NCBI RefSeq assembly: GCF_022430545.2
Contig: NZ_CP092488.2
Coordinates: forward strand, 3,100,001-3,164,000
Length of the DNA stretch: 64,000 nt
Direction of reading: 5' to 3'
From: Mycobacterium paraterrae
Lineage (GTDB): Bacteria > Actinomycetota > Actinomycetes > Mycobacteriales > Mycobacteriaceae
In this document: in pieces, positions 43,241 to 52,505 of the stretch
Position numbering within the stretch: position 1 is the first letter of the stretch
Layout of the letters: the number at the start of each line of letters is the position of its first letter
Made by a program: the position numbers and the translations under genes
Notes under the pieces: model-generated
What the model saw: the letters and a program-made list of their open reading frames with translations, nothing else
Database searches by the model: none
Told to the model about the DNA's origin: nothing

Positions 43241-45170
43241 TAGAGAGACGGACATCGAACGCGGCCCAGTCCGGCTCGCGGGTTGCCGCCCAATACTCGT
43301 TGAGCCGCCACGGGCTCACAGTGTGGATCTCACCGTCGGCATTCTTGAAGTAGGAATGCTCGACCGCGGGATGCGCCCACACCATCTGCTTGATCTCGCG
43401 CTGGGTTCGCTGATGCCAGTCCGCGGCTGCCTCAGCGGTCGGCTCAATCGAATGCACCGCCGCGTCAGCCAGTTTCGCCAGGCAGCTGTTGATGTAGCGC
43501 ATCTGCAGCTCGGAGTTGAAGATCAGGCTTCCGCCGTGGGCCAGATGCGCGCCCGGGCCGTAGATGATGAAGAAGTTGGGAAATTGCGGGACGGTAATGC
43601 CCAAGTAAGCGAACGGCTTGCTGCCCCACACTTCGTGCAGGTTGACGCCGTCGCGGCCGGTGATCGTCATCGGCCATAGGACATCGGTGTGACGAAAGCC
43701 GGTGGCGTACACGATGATATCGGCATCGTGGTGTCTGCCATCGTCGGTCACGACGCCGTCGGCGGTGATCTCCCGGATGGGTGTACGCACCAGTTCGACG
43801 TTGTCGCGGCGCAGCGTGCGCAGCCAGGTGCCGTCGTCCTGCAGCGTGCGCTTGCCGGTCGCGGGATAGTCCGGCAGCACCTTGGCGAGTAGTTCCTCGT
43901 CGCCGTCGACCTGGCCGGTGATCCAGTCGGTGAACATCAGCCGGGCCATGGCGTTGATCTCGCTGACCGCATAGTCCTGGTCGGCGTAGTCCGGGTCGAC
44001 CCGCGCTGCGTCGAGTCCTTTGTCAGATCCCGGCCACAGCACCAGGAATCGATACCAGCGTCCGTAGTACGGCAGGTGATCCATCGCCCAGCGGACGCCG
44101 TCGCCGACCTCGTCGTGATACATGGCGTTGGGGAACATCCACTGGGCGGTGCGCTGGAAGACGGTGAGGTGCTCGACATCGCCGGCGATGGTCGGGGCGA
44201 TCTGAAAGCCACTGGCACCGGCGCCGATCAGCGCGACACGCTTGCCGGTGACGTCGACAGAGTGATCCCATGCCGCGGAGTGAAACGACGGGCCACGAAA
44301 CGTGTTCGCGCCGTTGAACTTCGGTACGTGCGGGCGATTGAGCTGGCCGACGGCGGTGATCACGGCCCGGGCCTGCATGGTGGTCAGGCCCTCGTCGCCT
44401 TCCCGCGAGGTGATGGTCCAGAGACCGTCCTCGTCGTCCCACTCGAGCGAGACGACTTCGCACTGCCAGCGCACGTGGTCGTTGAGCTGATACTTGTCCA
44501 TCACCCGGTCGAAGTAGCTTTGCAGCTCCGGTTGTTCGGCGAAGAAATGCGACCAGTCGTTACTGGGTTCGAAGCTGTAGCAGTAGAAGTGGTTCGCGAC
44601 GTCGACACGTGCCCCCGGATAGCTGTTCTCCCACCATGTCCCGCCCGGGCCGGCATTCTTCTCGAGGATCGTGAAGGGAATGTTGGCTTGCCGCAACCGG
44701 ATTCCGGCCAGGATCCCCGACTCACCGCAGCCAATGACCACGACCGGTAGCTGCGCGGCGTGATCTGAGTCCAGTGGCGCCGGCCGGCGCGGATCGACGC
44801 CCTCGAGGTCCATCTCCTCGGCGAGCAGCGGTACGTAGTCGTCGGGCACGCTTTCGCACGCCGCCCAATCCATCATTTCCTTGATCAGGTCGGCGGGCAG
44901 CGGTGCGAGCTCCGGACACCCGCGGTCGCGATAGTCGGCGATCACTTGCAGCGCCTCGGCGCGGGCGCGGGCTTTCTCCTCCTCGGACATGAAGCCCTGC
45001 ACTTCGTTGAGGAAGATTCCGGCTGGTTTGAAATCGCGCACGAAGCGGGAATCGCCGGTGATGTGCACCAGCGACAGCAGCAGGGTGGGAATGCTGACTT
45101 GCTCGAGCGCGGCCGCAATGTCGCTGTCGGAGGTACTGAAAGGTTGGCCCGCGTAACGGCTGCGCACCAA
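43230..45170 (-). CDS. Baeyer-Villiger-type flavin monooxygenase
   Basis: The 646-residue enzyme has FAD motif VIGCGESG (~146), GGTWWENSYPG, the Baeyer-Villiger fingerprint FxGxxxHxxxWD (FRGPSFHSAAWDHS) and NADPH motif ALIGAGASGFQ. It should insert oxygen next to a ketone using NADPH and O2. The ~140-residue N-terminal extension before the FAD motif is longer than in cyclohexanone monooxygenase and is seen in large mycobacterial homologues. TTG 45170 follows an AAAGGATC ribosome binding site. A palindromic operator lies between it and the divergent rhomboid-like gene. Confidence 0.9.
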   Translation of the reverse strand: MVRSRYAGQPFSTSDSDIAAALEQVSIPTLLLSLVHITGDSRFVRDFKPAGIFLNEVQGFMSEEEKARARAEALQVIADYRDRGCPELAPLPADLIKEMMDWAACESVPDDYVPLLAEEMDLEGVDPRRPAPLDSDHAAQLPVVVIGCGESGILAGIRLRQANIPFTILEKNAGPGGTWWENSYPGARVDVANHFYCYSFEPSNDWSHFFAEQPELQSYFDRVMDKYQLNDHVRWQCEVVSLEWDDEDGLWTITSREGDEGLTTMQARAVITAVGQLNRPHVPKFNGANTFRGPSFHSAAWDHSVDVTGKRVALIGAGASGFQIAPTIAGDVEHLTVFQRTAQWMFPNAMYHDEVGDGVRWAMDHLPYYGRWYRFLVLWPGSDKGLDAARVDPDYADQDYAVSEINAMARLMFTDWITGQVDGDEELLAKVLPDYPATGKRTLQDDGTWLRTLRRDNVELVRTPIREITADGVVTDDGRHHDADIIVYATGFRHTDVLWPMTITGRDGVNLHEVWGSKPFAYLGITVPQFPNFFIIYGPGAHLAHGGSLIFNSELQMRYINSCLAKLADAAVHSIEPTAEAAADWHQRTQREIKQMVWAHPAVEHSYFKNADGEIHTVSPWRLNEYWAATREPDWAAFDVRLSTND

Positions 45171-45181
45171 GAGGATCCTTT

Positions 45182-45240
45182 CTCATCATCGATGAGCGCC
45201 TGCGCCGCAAACTCTATTACGATACGTGAGGTTTCGTAAT
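45182..45240. promoter_or_regulatory. Operator-like palindromes in the monooxygenase/rhomboid gap
   Basis: ATTACGA (45216-45222) and TCGTAAT (45234-45240) are perfect inverted arms with an 11-base spacer. The left arm contains TACGAT, a possible -10 for the rightward gene, so a bound regulator would block it. A second small palindrome, CTCATC-ATC-GATGAG, lies at 45182-45196. The layout fits a TetR-type operator, but no regulator gene adjoins. Confidence 0.55.
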
Positions 45241-45926
45241 TGGAAAACTCACCGTACGCGCGGGGTGGCGCCGGATCAAGGGTGGCTCATGCGACGGTGA
45301 GTGGTGTGCGTCGAGGATGGCGATTCGTCCGCGGCGCGCCGCTGACCTATCTGTGGCTGACCGTCTTGTTGGTGACCACGATCATCCAGCGTCGGCTCGG
45401 AGAGCGTCAGCTGCGCGAGTTTCTGGTGCACTACTCGACCAACATCCGCCACCTGGCCACCGATCCACTGTCGGCGCTGTTCGAGAGCCTGCTGTGGATC
45501 GACGGCTACTACTGGGCGCCATATCTCATCTTGTTCACCGTGTTTCTGGCGCCTGCCGAACACTGGCTCGGGCAGTTACGTTGGCTGACAGTCGGATTGA
45601 CGTGTCACGTCGTCGCCACCTACATCAGCGAAGGCTGGCTGTATCTGGCGATCCAGTACCACGATGCGCCGGAGCGGCTGGTCCGAGCCACCGACATCGG
45701 GGTCAGCTACTTCATGGTCGGGGTGATCGCCGTGCTGGCATATCGCGTCGCCCGGCCGTGGCGATGGGTGTACCTCGCCGTGATGATCGCGGTGTGCCTG
45801 ACGCAGCTGGTCGCCGCTTTCAACTTCACCGCGATCGGCCACTTCTCGGCAATCTTCATCGGGCTCTTGTTCTACCCGATGGCACGACCGAGGTCGACTA
45901 CTGCCGGATCGCGCTCACGTAACTGA
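45240..45926 (+). CDS. Rhomboid-like membrane protein
   Basis: The ~228-residue protein has six hydrophobic segments in rhomboid order (PLTYLWLTVLLVTTIIQ, YYWAPYLILFTVFLAPAEHW, WLTVGLTCHVVATYISEGWL, ISHARED-type GVSYFMVGVIAVLAY, VYLAVMIAVCLTQLVAAF, IGHFSAIFIGLLFYPMA). The GxSx catalytic serine is replaced near GVSYFM and a His remains in IGHFSAI, so protease activity is possible but unproven. Start is uncertain: TTG 45240 overlaps the operator, GTG 45297 is an alternative. It overlaps the convergent methyltransferase gene by 29 bases. Confidence 0.7.
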   Translation: MENSPYARGGAGSRVAHATVSGVRRGWRFVRGAPLTYLWLTVLLVTTIIQRRLGERQLREFLVHYSTNIRHLATDPLSALFESLLWIDGYYWAPYLILFTVFLAPAEHWLGQLRWLTVGLTCHVVATYISEGWLYLAIQYHDAPERLVRATDIGVSYFMVGVIAVLAYRVARPWRWVYLAVMIAVCLTQLVAAFNFTAIGHFSAIFIGLLFYPMARPRSTTAGSRSRN

Positions 45927-46824
45927 GCCCCGCAAAATTGGCTGCCTCGTCGTCGATCGAAGCAGGAGCCGAAAGGCCATGTGTGACAACCAGCTCCGCC
46001 GCACCGACGGCCGACACCTGCCAGCCATGGGCCGCGAGATACTCGACCACGTCGCTGCGCTCGCCGCCGTACCAAAGATCGGTCATCTCCACGTCGAACC
46101 CGTGCTTGGCCCATGCCTCGGTCGACTGCCTCATGCGGTCGGCCATCAGCGGCACGGCCTCGCTGGCGTTCGGCATGTTTTCGGTTGCGAGCCGGCTGCC
46201 GGCCGCGCTCAGCTGGGTGATGTTGTCCAACAACGCATCCTGTGCTTCCGGCGGAAGGAACGGCAACAGGCCCTCGGCGCTCCACGCGGTGGGCTGGGTT
46301 GAGTCGTGGCCGGCTCCGCGCAGGGCGGTGACCCAGTCGTCGCGCAGATCGACCGCGACCGCCCGCAGGCCGGCGGTCGGTGTGGCGCCGAGACCGCTGA
46401 GCGTCCTGGCCTTGAACTCGATCACCGTCGGCTGGTCGATCTCGTAAACGGTGGTGCCGTCGGGCCAGGGAAGCCGGTAGCTGCGGGCGTCCAGGCCTGA
46501 GGCCAGGATCACCGCTTGGCGGATTCCGCTGCTGGCTGCCTCGAGGAAGAAGTCGTCGAAGAAGCGGGTGCGCACGGCCATCATGTCGCCCATTCGCGCC
46601 AACCCGAACTCGCCGCCGTCGTCGACCTCGTTCGCGTCGAGCTCGCCGGTGGCGACCCGAGTGAAGAATTCGACACCGACGGCGCGCACCAGCGGCTCGG
46701 CGAATGGGTCGTTGATCAGCGGGTTGTCTGCGCGAGTCGCCAGTGCGCGTCCCACTGCCACGCCGGTCGCCGTCGCGCCCACGCTGCTAGCCAGGTCCCA
46801 CGTGTCGTTGTCAGTGCGTGCCAT
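45898..46824 (-). CDS. SAM-dependent methyltransferase (mycobacterial TIGR00027-like family)
   Basis: ATG 46824, with GGGGTGGG upstream, gives 308 residues. The family start is plain (DNDTWDLASSVGATATGVAVG, ATRADNPLINDPFAEPLVRA), and SAM-binding ILASGLDARSYRLPWP and EIDQPTVIEFK follow. This multigene family is abundant in mycobacteria; the acceptor is unknown, with O-methylation of small molecules or lipids suspected. It is divergent from nnr. Confidence 0.88.
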   Translation of the reverse strand: MARTDNDTWDLASSVGATATGVAVGRALATRADNPLINDPFAEPLVRAVGVEFFTRVATGELDANEVDDGGEFGLARMGDMMAVRTRFFDDFFLEAASSGIRQAVILASGLDARSYRLPWPDGTTVYEIDQPTVIEFKARTLSGLGATPTAGLRAVAVDLRDDWVTALRGAGHDSTQPTAWSAEGLLPFLPPEAQDALLDNITQLSAAGSRLATENMPNASEAVPLMADRMRQSTEAWAKHGFDVEMTDLWYGGERSDVVEYLAAHGWQVSAVGAAELVVTHGLSAPASIDDEAANFAGLSYVSAIRQ

Positions 46825-46883
46825 GCCCACCCCTCTGCGATGTTTAGCCTGTTTAATCGACAGTACCCGCGCGGCCGGGCACG

Positions 46884-46889
46884 TAACGT
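46884..46889 (+). promoter_or_regulatory. Predicted -10 hexamer for leaderless nnr
   Basis: TAACGT ends 7 bases before the nnr ATG, the spacing of a leaderless transcript. Confidence 0.45.
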
Positions 46890-46896
46890 TGTCACG

Positions 46897-48318
46897 ATGC
46901 GGCACTACTACTCGGCGGACGCTATTCGCGAGGCCGAAGCGCCGCTATTGGCCACCCTGCCCGACGGCGCGTTGATGGCGCGTGCGGCATACGGGCTGGC
47001 GAGCGCGATTATCGCCGAATTGTCCGCTCGCACCGGTGGAGTCGCCGGACGACGGGTGTGCGCGGTCGTCGGCTCCGGCGACAACGGCGGTGACGCGCTG
47101 TGGGCGGCGACCTATCTGCGACGCCGAGGGGTGGCCGCCGACGCGATACTGCTCAAGCCCGAACGCACGCACCGCAAAGGCCTGGCCGCTTTCCAGAAGT
47201 CGGGCGGTCACATCGTCGAGCGCGTCGACGTGTGGACCGACCTCGTGATCGACGGGGTGGTCGGCATCTCGGGCTCGGGGCCCTTGCGACCGGACGCGGC
47301 CGAGGTATTCAAAAACGTGCACGCACACGGCATTCCGGTCGTAGCCGTGGACATCCCCAGCGGCGTCGACGTCGCGACCGGCGCAATCGGCGGCCCCGCG
47401 GTGCATGCCGCACTGACGGTCACGTTCGGCGGCCTCAAGCCGGCCCATGCGCTGGCCGACTGCGGGCGGGTGGAATTGGTCGACATCGGTCTCGACCTGC
47501 CGGACACCGACATCCTGGGTTTCGAGGCGGCCGATGTCGCAGCGCGCTGGCCGGTGCCCGGACCACACGACGACAAGTACACCCAGGGCGTCACCGGTGT
47601 CATGGCCGGCTCGTCGACGTATCCCGGGGCGGCGGTGTTGTGCACCGGCGCCGCGGTAGCGGCCACCTCCGGCATGGTTCGCTACGCCGGCAGCGCGCAC
47701 CAGGAGGTGCTCGCGCACTGGCCCGAAGTGATCGCCTCGCCGACCCCATCGGCCGCCGGGCGGGTGCAGTCTTGGGTCGTGGGACCCGGACTCGGGACCG
47801 ACGAAACGGGCGCTGCCGCACTGTGGTTCGCGCTGGACACCGACCTGCCGGTATTGGTCGACGCCGACGCGCTGACCATCCTGGCGGCTCATCCCGACAT
47901 GCTGGCCTCCCGGCGCGCGCCAACCGTGTTGACCCCGCACGCCGGTGAGTTCGCCCGACTGGCGGGCGGGCCGCCGGGCGACGACCGCATCGGCGCTACC
48001 CGCGAGCTGGCCGAACGGCTGGGCGCGACCGTGTTGCTGAAGGGCAACGTCACCGTCGTCGCCGATCCCGGTGGTCCGGTCTACCTCAACCCGGCGGGGC
48101 AGTCCTGGGCGGCAACCGCAGGATCCGGCGATGTGCTGTCCGGAATGATCGGCGCCTTGCTCGCCGCGGGCCTGCCTCCTGCCGACGCCGCGGCTGCCGC
48201 AGCGTTCGTGCATGCCCGTGCCGCGGCCTTGTCCGCAGCCGACCCCGGCCCGGGAGACGCACCGACCTCGGCGTCGCGCATCCTGGCCCACCTCCGCTCA
48301 GCCGTCGCCGCGCTCTAA
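46897..48318 (+). CDS. nnr: Bifunctional NAD(P)H-hydrate epimerase / ADP-dependent dehydratase
   Basis: This repair enzyme restores damaged NAD(P)H hydrates: the N-terminal half epimerises them and the C-terminal half dehydrates them with ADP. In 473 residues (the M. tuberculosis Rv3433c length) the epimerase has VVGSGDNGGDALWAA and DIPSGVDVATG; the ribokinase-like dehydratase has GPGLGTD, TPHAGEFARL, LLKGNVTVVADPGG and the ATPase-type AATAGSGDVLSGMIG. ATG 46897 is chosen over an upstream reading that crosses the divergent methyltransferase gene. gadB follows 15 bases later. Confidence 0.94.
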   Translation: MRHYYSADAIREAEAPLLATLPDGALMARAAYGLASAIIAELSARTGGVAGRRVCAVVGSGDNGGDALWAATYLRRRGVAADAILLKPERTHRKGLAAFQKSGGHIVERVDVWTDLVIDGVVGISGSGPLRPDAAEVFKNVHAHGIPVVAVDIPSGVDVATGAIGGPAVHAALTVTFGGLKPAHALADCGRVELVDIGLDLPDTDILGFEAADVAARWPVPGPHDDKYTQGVTGVMAGSSTYPGAAVLCTGAAVAATSGMVRYAGSAHQEVLAHWPEVIASPTPSAAGRVQSWVVGPGLGTDETGAAALWFALDTDLPVLVDADALTILAAHPDMLASRRAPTVLTPHAGEFARLAGGPPGDDRIGATRELAERLGATVLLKGNVTVVADPGGPVYLNPAGQSWAATAGSGDVLSGMIGALLAAGLPPADAAAAAAFVHARAAALSAADPGPGDAPTSASRILAHLRSAVAAL

Positions 48319-48333
48319 CCGAAAGGAACCGCT

Positions 48334-49716
48334 TTGCCTCATCACCCGTCGATGCCGTCGCATACCGTCAGCCCGGCCTACACCAGCCGGCTGTTCACCA
48401 CCCCGGTACCCGCGCTCCGATTACCCGAGGAGTCGATGGACCCCGACGCCGCCTACCGCTTCATCCACGACGAACTGATGCTCGACGGCAGCTCGAGGCT
48501 GAACCTGGCGACCTTCGTCACGACCTGGATGGATCCGCAGGCCGGCCGCCTGATGGCCGAGACCTTCGACAAGAACATGATCGACAAGGACGAATACCCG
48601 GCCACCGCGGCCATCGAGCAGCGCTGCGTCTGCATGGTCGCCGACCTGTTCCACGCCGACAATCTCCGCGACGACGACCCGTCCAGCGCTGTCGGGGTAT
48701 CGACCATCGGCTCCAGTGAAGCGGTGATGCTGGGCGGGCTGGCGCTCAAATGGCGCTGGCGAGCCAAGGTGGGCAAGGACTGGAAGGGCCGCACCCCGAA
48801 CCTGGTGATGGGCTCGAACGTCCAGGTGGTTTGGGAGAAGTTCTGCCGCTACTTCGACGTCGAGCCGCGCTACCTACCGATGGAGGAGGGGCGTTACGTC
48901 ATCACACCCGAGCAGGTGGTCGACGCCGTCGACGAGGACACCATCGGCGTGGTCGCGATCCTGGGCACCACCTACACCGGTGAACTCGAGCCGATCGCCG
49001 AGATCTGCGCGGCGCTGGACAAAGTGGCCGCCGACGGCGGTGTGGACGTGCCCGTCCACGTCGACGCCGCCAGCGGCGGATTCGTGGTGCCGTTCCTGCA
49101 CCCGGAGTTGAAGTGGGATTTCCGGCTACCTCGGGTGGTGTCGATCAACGTCAGCGGCCACAAATACGGCCTGACCTACCCGGGCGTCGGATTCGTGGTG
49201 TGGCGCAGCCATGAATACCTACCCGAGGAGCTGGTGTTCCACGTCAACTACCTCGGCGGTGACATGCCGACCTTCACGCTGAATTTCTCCCGGCCCGGCA
49301 ACCAGGTGGTCGGCCAGTATTACAACTTCCTGCGGCTGGGCCGGGAGGGTTACACGCAGGTCATGCAGACGCTGTCGCAGACGGCGCGCTGGCTGGGCGA
49401 GCAGCTGCGAACCGGCGACCACTGCGAAATCATCTCCGACGGCTCGGCGATACCCGTGGTCAGCTTCCGGCTGGCCAAGGACCGCGGCTACACCGAGTTC
49501 GACGTGTCCCACGAGCTGCGCGGGTACGGCTGGCAGGTGCCGGCCTACACCATGCCCGACAACGCGACCGACGTGTCGGTGCTGCGCATCGTGGTGCGGG
49601 AGGGTCTGTCGGCCGACCTGGCTCGCGCGTTGCACGACGACGCGCGCAGCGCGCTGGCCTCGTTGGACAAGCTCAAACCGGGCGGCCACTACCACGCGGA
49701 ACATTTCGCGCACTGA
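48334..49716 (+). CDS. gadB: Glutamate decarboxylase
   Basis: GadB converts glutamate to GABA and CO2, consuming a proton. The 460-residue PLP enzyme has the group II decarboxylase blocks LDGSSRLNLATFVTTWMDPQ, SSEAVMLGGLALKWRWR, HVDAASGGFVVPF and the PLP-lysine in INVSGHKYGLTYPG. TTG 48334 is preceded by AAAGGAA; ATG 48352 is an alternative. No glutamate/GABA antiporter gene adjoins, so an acid-resistance role is not shown; it lies in the nnr-gadB-alr run. Confidence 0.95.
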   Translation: MPHHPSMPSHTVSPAYTSRLFTTPVPALRLPEESMDPDAAYRFIHDELMLDGSSRLNLATFVTTWMDPQAGRLMAETFDKNMIDKDEYPATAAIEQRCVCMVADLFHADNLRDDDPSSAVGVSTIGSSEAVMLGGLALKWRWRAKVGKDWKGRTPNLVMGSNVQVVWEKFCRYFDVEPRYLPMEEGRYVITPEQVVDAVDEDTIGVVAILGTTYTGELEPIAEICAALDKVAADGGVDVPVHVDAASGGFVVPFLHPELKWDFRLPRVVSINVSGHKYGLTYPGVGFVVWRSHEYLPEELVFHVNYLGGDMPTFTLNFSRPGNQVVGQYYNFLRLGREGYTQVMQTLSQTARWLGEQLRTGDHCEIISDGSAIPVVSFRLAKDRGYTEFDVSHELRGYGWQVPAYTMPDNATDVSVLRIVVREGLSADLARALHDDARSALASLDKLKPGGHYHAEHFAH

Positions 49717-49748
49717 CGTTCGCCGGCCCGATCGCGGGGTCTGGGAGA

Positions 49749-50918
49749 ATGGCGGCCGTGTCCGCAACGCCGATCTCCCTGACCCCGGGTGTCCTTGCCG
49801 AGGCCCTCGTAGATCTGGACGCCATCGCCCACAACGTGCGGGTGCTGCGCGACCACGCCGGTAGCGCGCAGGTGATGGCTGTGGTCAAGGCCGACGGCTA
49901 CGGCCACGGCGCCGTCGAAGTGGCGCAGACCGCCCTGGCCGCGGGCGCCGCCGAACTGGGCGTGGCCACCATCGACGAGGCGCTCGCGCTGCGCGCCGCG
50001 GGCATCGCCGCACCGGTGTTGGCTTGGCTGCACCCGCCCGGCATCGACTTCGGCCCGGCGCTGCAGGCCGACGTGCAGATCGCGGTGTCCTCGGCGCGAC
50101 AGCTCGACGAGCTGCTGGGCGCGGTCCGGCGCACCGGCCGCACCGCGTCGGTCACGCTCAAGGTGGACACCGGTCTGAACCGCAACGGGGTTCCGCTGGC
50201 GCAATACCCATCGATGCTCGCAGCGCTCGGGCGCGCCGTCGCCGAAGACTGCCTTCGGCTGCGCGGCCTCATGTCTCACATGGTGTTCGCCGACCAGCCC
50301 AACAACCCGATCAATAATGTTCAGGCGCAACGCTTTGCCGACGTCGTGGCACTGGCGCGCGAGCAGAAGGTGTCGTTCGAGGTGGCGCATCTGTCGAACT
50401 CGTCGGCGACCATGTCGCGTCCCGACCTGGCGTACGACCTGGTCCGGCCCGGCATCGCCGTGTACGGGCTGAGCCCGGTGCCGTCCCGCGGCGATATGGG
50501 GCTGCGGCCGGCTATGACCGTGAAATGCACTGTCGCACTGGTCAAGCCGGTACACGCCGGCGAGGGCGTGTCCTACGGGCACACCTGGATCGCGCGGCGG
50601 GACACCACCGTCGCACTGATGCCGATCGGCTACGCCGACGGTGTCTTCCGGTCGCTGGGCGGGCGGCTGGAAGTGTTGATCAACGGGCGGCGGCGACCCG
50701 GTGTCGGCCGCGTCTGCATGGACCAATTCCTCGTCGACCTCGGCCCGGGACCCGTCGACGTCTCCGAAGGCGACGAGGCCATCCTGTTCGGGCCCGGCAC
50801 TGACGGTGAGTCCACCGCCCAGGAATGGGCGGACCTGCTGGACACCATCCACTACGAAGTGGTGACCAGCCCGCGCGGACGCATTGTCCGAACCTATCGC
50901 GAGGCTGAAAAGCATTGA
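49749..50918 (+). CDS. alr: Alanine racemase
   Basis: Alr supplies D-alanine for peptidoglycan. The 389-residue fold-type III PLP enzyme has the PLP-lysine in AVVKADGYGHGA, the catalytic Tyr in GEGVSYGHTWIA, and the C-terminal barrel (VGRVCMDQFLVDLG). ATG 49749 or GTG 49758 (VSATPISLTPG) may start it. It overlaps the following hydrolase gene (TTGA). Confidence 0.96.
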   Translation: MAAVSATPISLTPGVLAEALVDLDAIAHNVRVLRDHAGSAQVMAVVKADGYGHGAVEVAQTALAAGAAELGVATIDEALALRAAGIAAPVLAWLHPPGIDFGPALQADVQIAVSSARQLDELLGAVRRTGRTASVTLKVDTGLNRNGVPLAQYPSMLAALGRAVAEDCLRLRGLMSHMVFADQPNNPINNVQAQRFADVVALAREQKVSFEVAHLSNSSATMSRPDLAYDLVRPGIAVYGLSPVPSRGDMGLRPAMTVKCTVALVKPVHAGEGVSYGHTWIARRDTTVALMPIGYADGVFRSLGGRLEVLINGRRRPGVGRVCMDQFLVDLGPGPVDVSEGDEAILFGPGTDGESTAQEWADLLDTIHYEVVTSPRGRIVRTYREAEKH

Positions 50919-52042
50919 GCGATAACCATCATGACGGTCTGCATATCGGCAAGCCGGCGCGGGGCAGGTGGCTGGCCGGCGCAGCCGGCGTCGGCGCCGT
51001 CGGCACCATTGCCGGAGCCACCGTGGCCCATTCGGTGCTGACTCGCCGCGCGAAGGTCGACGACCCGTTCGCCCATGAGGATTTCGAAGCGCTGGACGGC
51101 GACCGCAGCTACCTGGTGACCACGCCCGACGGGATCCATCTCGCGGTGCGCGAGGTCGGCCCCACCGACGCACCGTTGACTGTCGTATTCGCGCACGGCT
51201 TCTGTCTTCGCATGGGAGCCTTCCACTTTCAACGGATGCGGCTGTCCGAGGAGTGGGGCCCGAAGGTCCGGATGATCTTCTACGATCAGCGAGGCCACGG
51301 TCGGTCGGACGAAGCGCCGCCGGAAACCTACACGATCACCCAACTGGGTCAGGATTTGGAGACGGTCCTTCAAGTGATCGCCCCACGCGGCCCGATCGTG
51401 CTCGTCGGCCACTCGATGGGCGGCATGACGGTGCTCTCGCACGCGCGGCAGTTCCCCGAGCGCTACGGCAGTCGGATCACCGGCGCGGCGCTGATCTCGT
51501 CGGCGGCCGAAGGCGTCGCCGAGTCGCCGCTCGGTGAGATCTTGAACAACCCTGCGCTGGATGCGGTTCGGCGCGCGGCTAGATCGGCGCCGAAATTGGT
51601 CGACCGGGGTCGCACCGCCGTTCGTTCGCTGATCGGGCCGGTTCTGCGCGCGGCGTCCTACACCGACAAACGGGTGAGCCCGAGCATCGCGGCGTTCTCG
51701 GAGAAAATGATGCTCGGCACGCCGGTCCCGACCATGGTGGAGTTTTTGCACGCGTTGGAGGTGCACGACGAGACGGCGGCGCTGCCGACGCTGGCGAGAA
51801 TTCCGACGCTGATCGTCTGCGGCGACCGTGATTTGGTCACGCCCGCTGAGTATTCGAGGAAAATGGCGGAGGTGTTGCCAGAATCCGAGTTGGTGATCGT
51901 GGCCCGGGCGGGCCATCTCGTCCTGCTGGACAAGCCGGCGTCGGTCAACGACGGGTTGGTGCGCCTGGTGAAGCACGCGAGCCCGGGTAGGTTCGCGGTG
52001 CTCAGCCAGCGACTGCGCGATCGGGTCATGCGACGTGACTGA
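50915..52042 (+). CDS. Alpha/beta-hydrolase with N-terminal membrane segment
   Basis: The 375-residue protein starts at TTG overlapping the alr stop. A hydrophobic stretch (WLAGAAGVGAVGTIAGATVA, ~20-40) may anchor it. The hydrolase fold has oxyanion FAHGFCLR, nucleophile Ser in VGHSMGGMTV, acid in VCGDRDLVTPAEY and His in ARAGHLVLLDKP, so the triad is complete. The substrate is unknown. It lies inside the alr-tsaE run, overlapping tsaE by 8 bases, so it is co-expressed with tRNA-modification genes. Confidence 0.88.
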   Translation: MSDNHHDGLHIGKPARGRWLAGAAGVGAVGTIAGATVAHSVLTRRAKVDDPFAHEDFEALDGDRSYLVTTPDGIHLAVREVGPTDAPLTVVFAHGFCLRMGAFHFQRMRLSEEWGPKVRMIFYDQRGHGRSDEAPPETYTITQLGQDLETVLQVIAPRGPIVLVGHSMGGMTVLSHARQFPERYGSRITGAALISSAAEGVAESPLGEILNNPALDAVRRAARSAPKLVDRGRTAVRSLIGPVLRAASYTDKRVSPSIAAFSEKMMLGTPVPTMVEFLHALEVHDETAALPTLARIPTLIVCGDRDLVTPAEYSRKMAEVLPESELVIVARAGHLVLLDKPASVNDGLVRLVKHASPGRFAVLSQRLRDRVMRRD

Positions 52043-52505
52043 CGGGGCCACCGGCGGCATCGCGACCCTGCCGAGTGTCGAAGACACCGTCGCGCTGGGC
52101 TCGCAATTAGGCGGTCAATTACGCGCCGGCGACGTCGTCGTCCTGTCCGGCCCGCTCGGTGCAGGAAAGACGGTGTTGACCAAGGGAATTGCCGCGGCCA
52201 TGGACGTCGACGGGCCGGTGACGTCACCGACTTTCGTACTGGCGCGGGTGCATCCGGCGCGCCGAATCGGCGCCCCGGCGATGATCCATGTCGACGTCTA
52301 CCGATTGCTCGATCACACCGGTGCCGACCTGCTCGACGAGTTGGAAAGCCTCGACCTCGACACTGAACTCGACGACGCGGTCGTCGTGGTGGAGTGGGGT
52401 GAAGGGTTGGCCGAACGGTTGTCCGACCGTCACCTCGATATCCGTCTGGAGCGAATCAGCAACTCCGACACCAGGACTGCGACGTGGCAGTGGAGCTGCC
52501 CGTGA
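52035..52505 (+). CDS. tsaE: tRNA t6A biosynthesis ATPase TsaE
   Basis: TsaE is the P-loop ATPase that cycles the TsaBD complex when threonylcarbamoyl is placed on A37 of ANN-decoding tRNAs. The 156-residue protein has the Walker A LSGPLGAGKTVLTKGI, TSPTFVLARVHP, HVDVYRL and VVVEWGEGL. GTG start, overlapping the hydrolase gene before it and tsaB after it. Confidence 0.94.
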   Translation: MTDGATGGIATLPSVEDTVALGSQLGGQLRAGDVVVLSGPLGAGKTVLTKGIAAAMDVDGPVTSPTFVLARVHPARRIGAPAMIHVDVYRLLDHTGADLLDELESLDLDTELDDAVVVVEWGEGLAERLSDRHLDIRLERISNSDTRTATWQWSCP

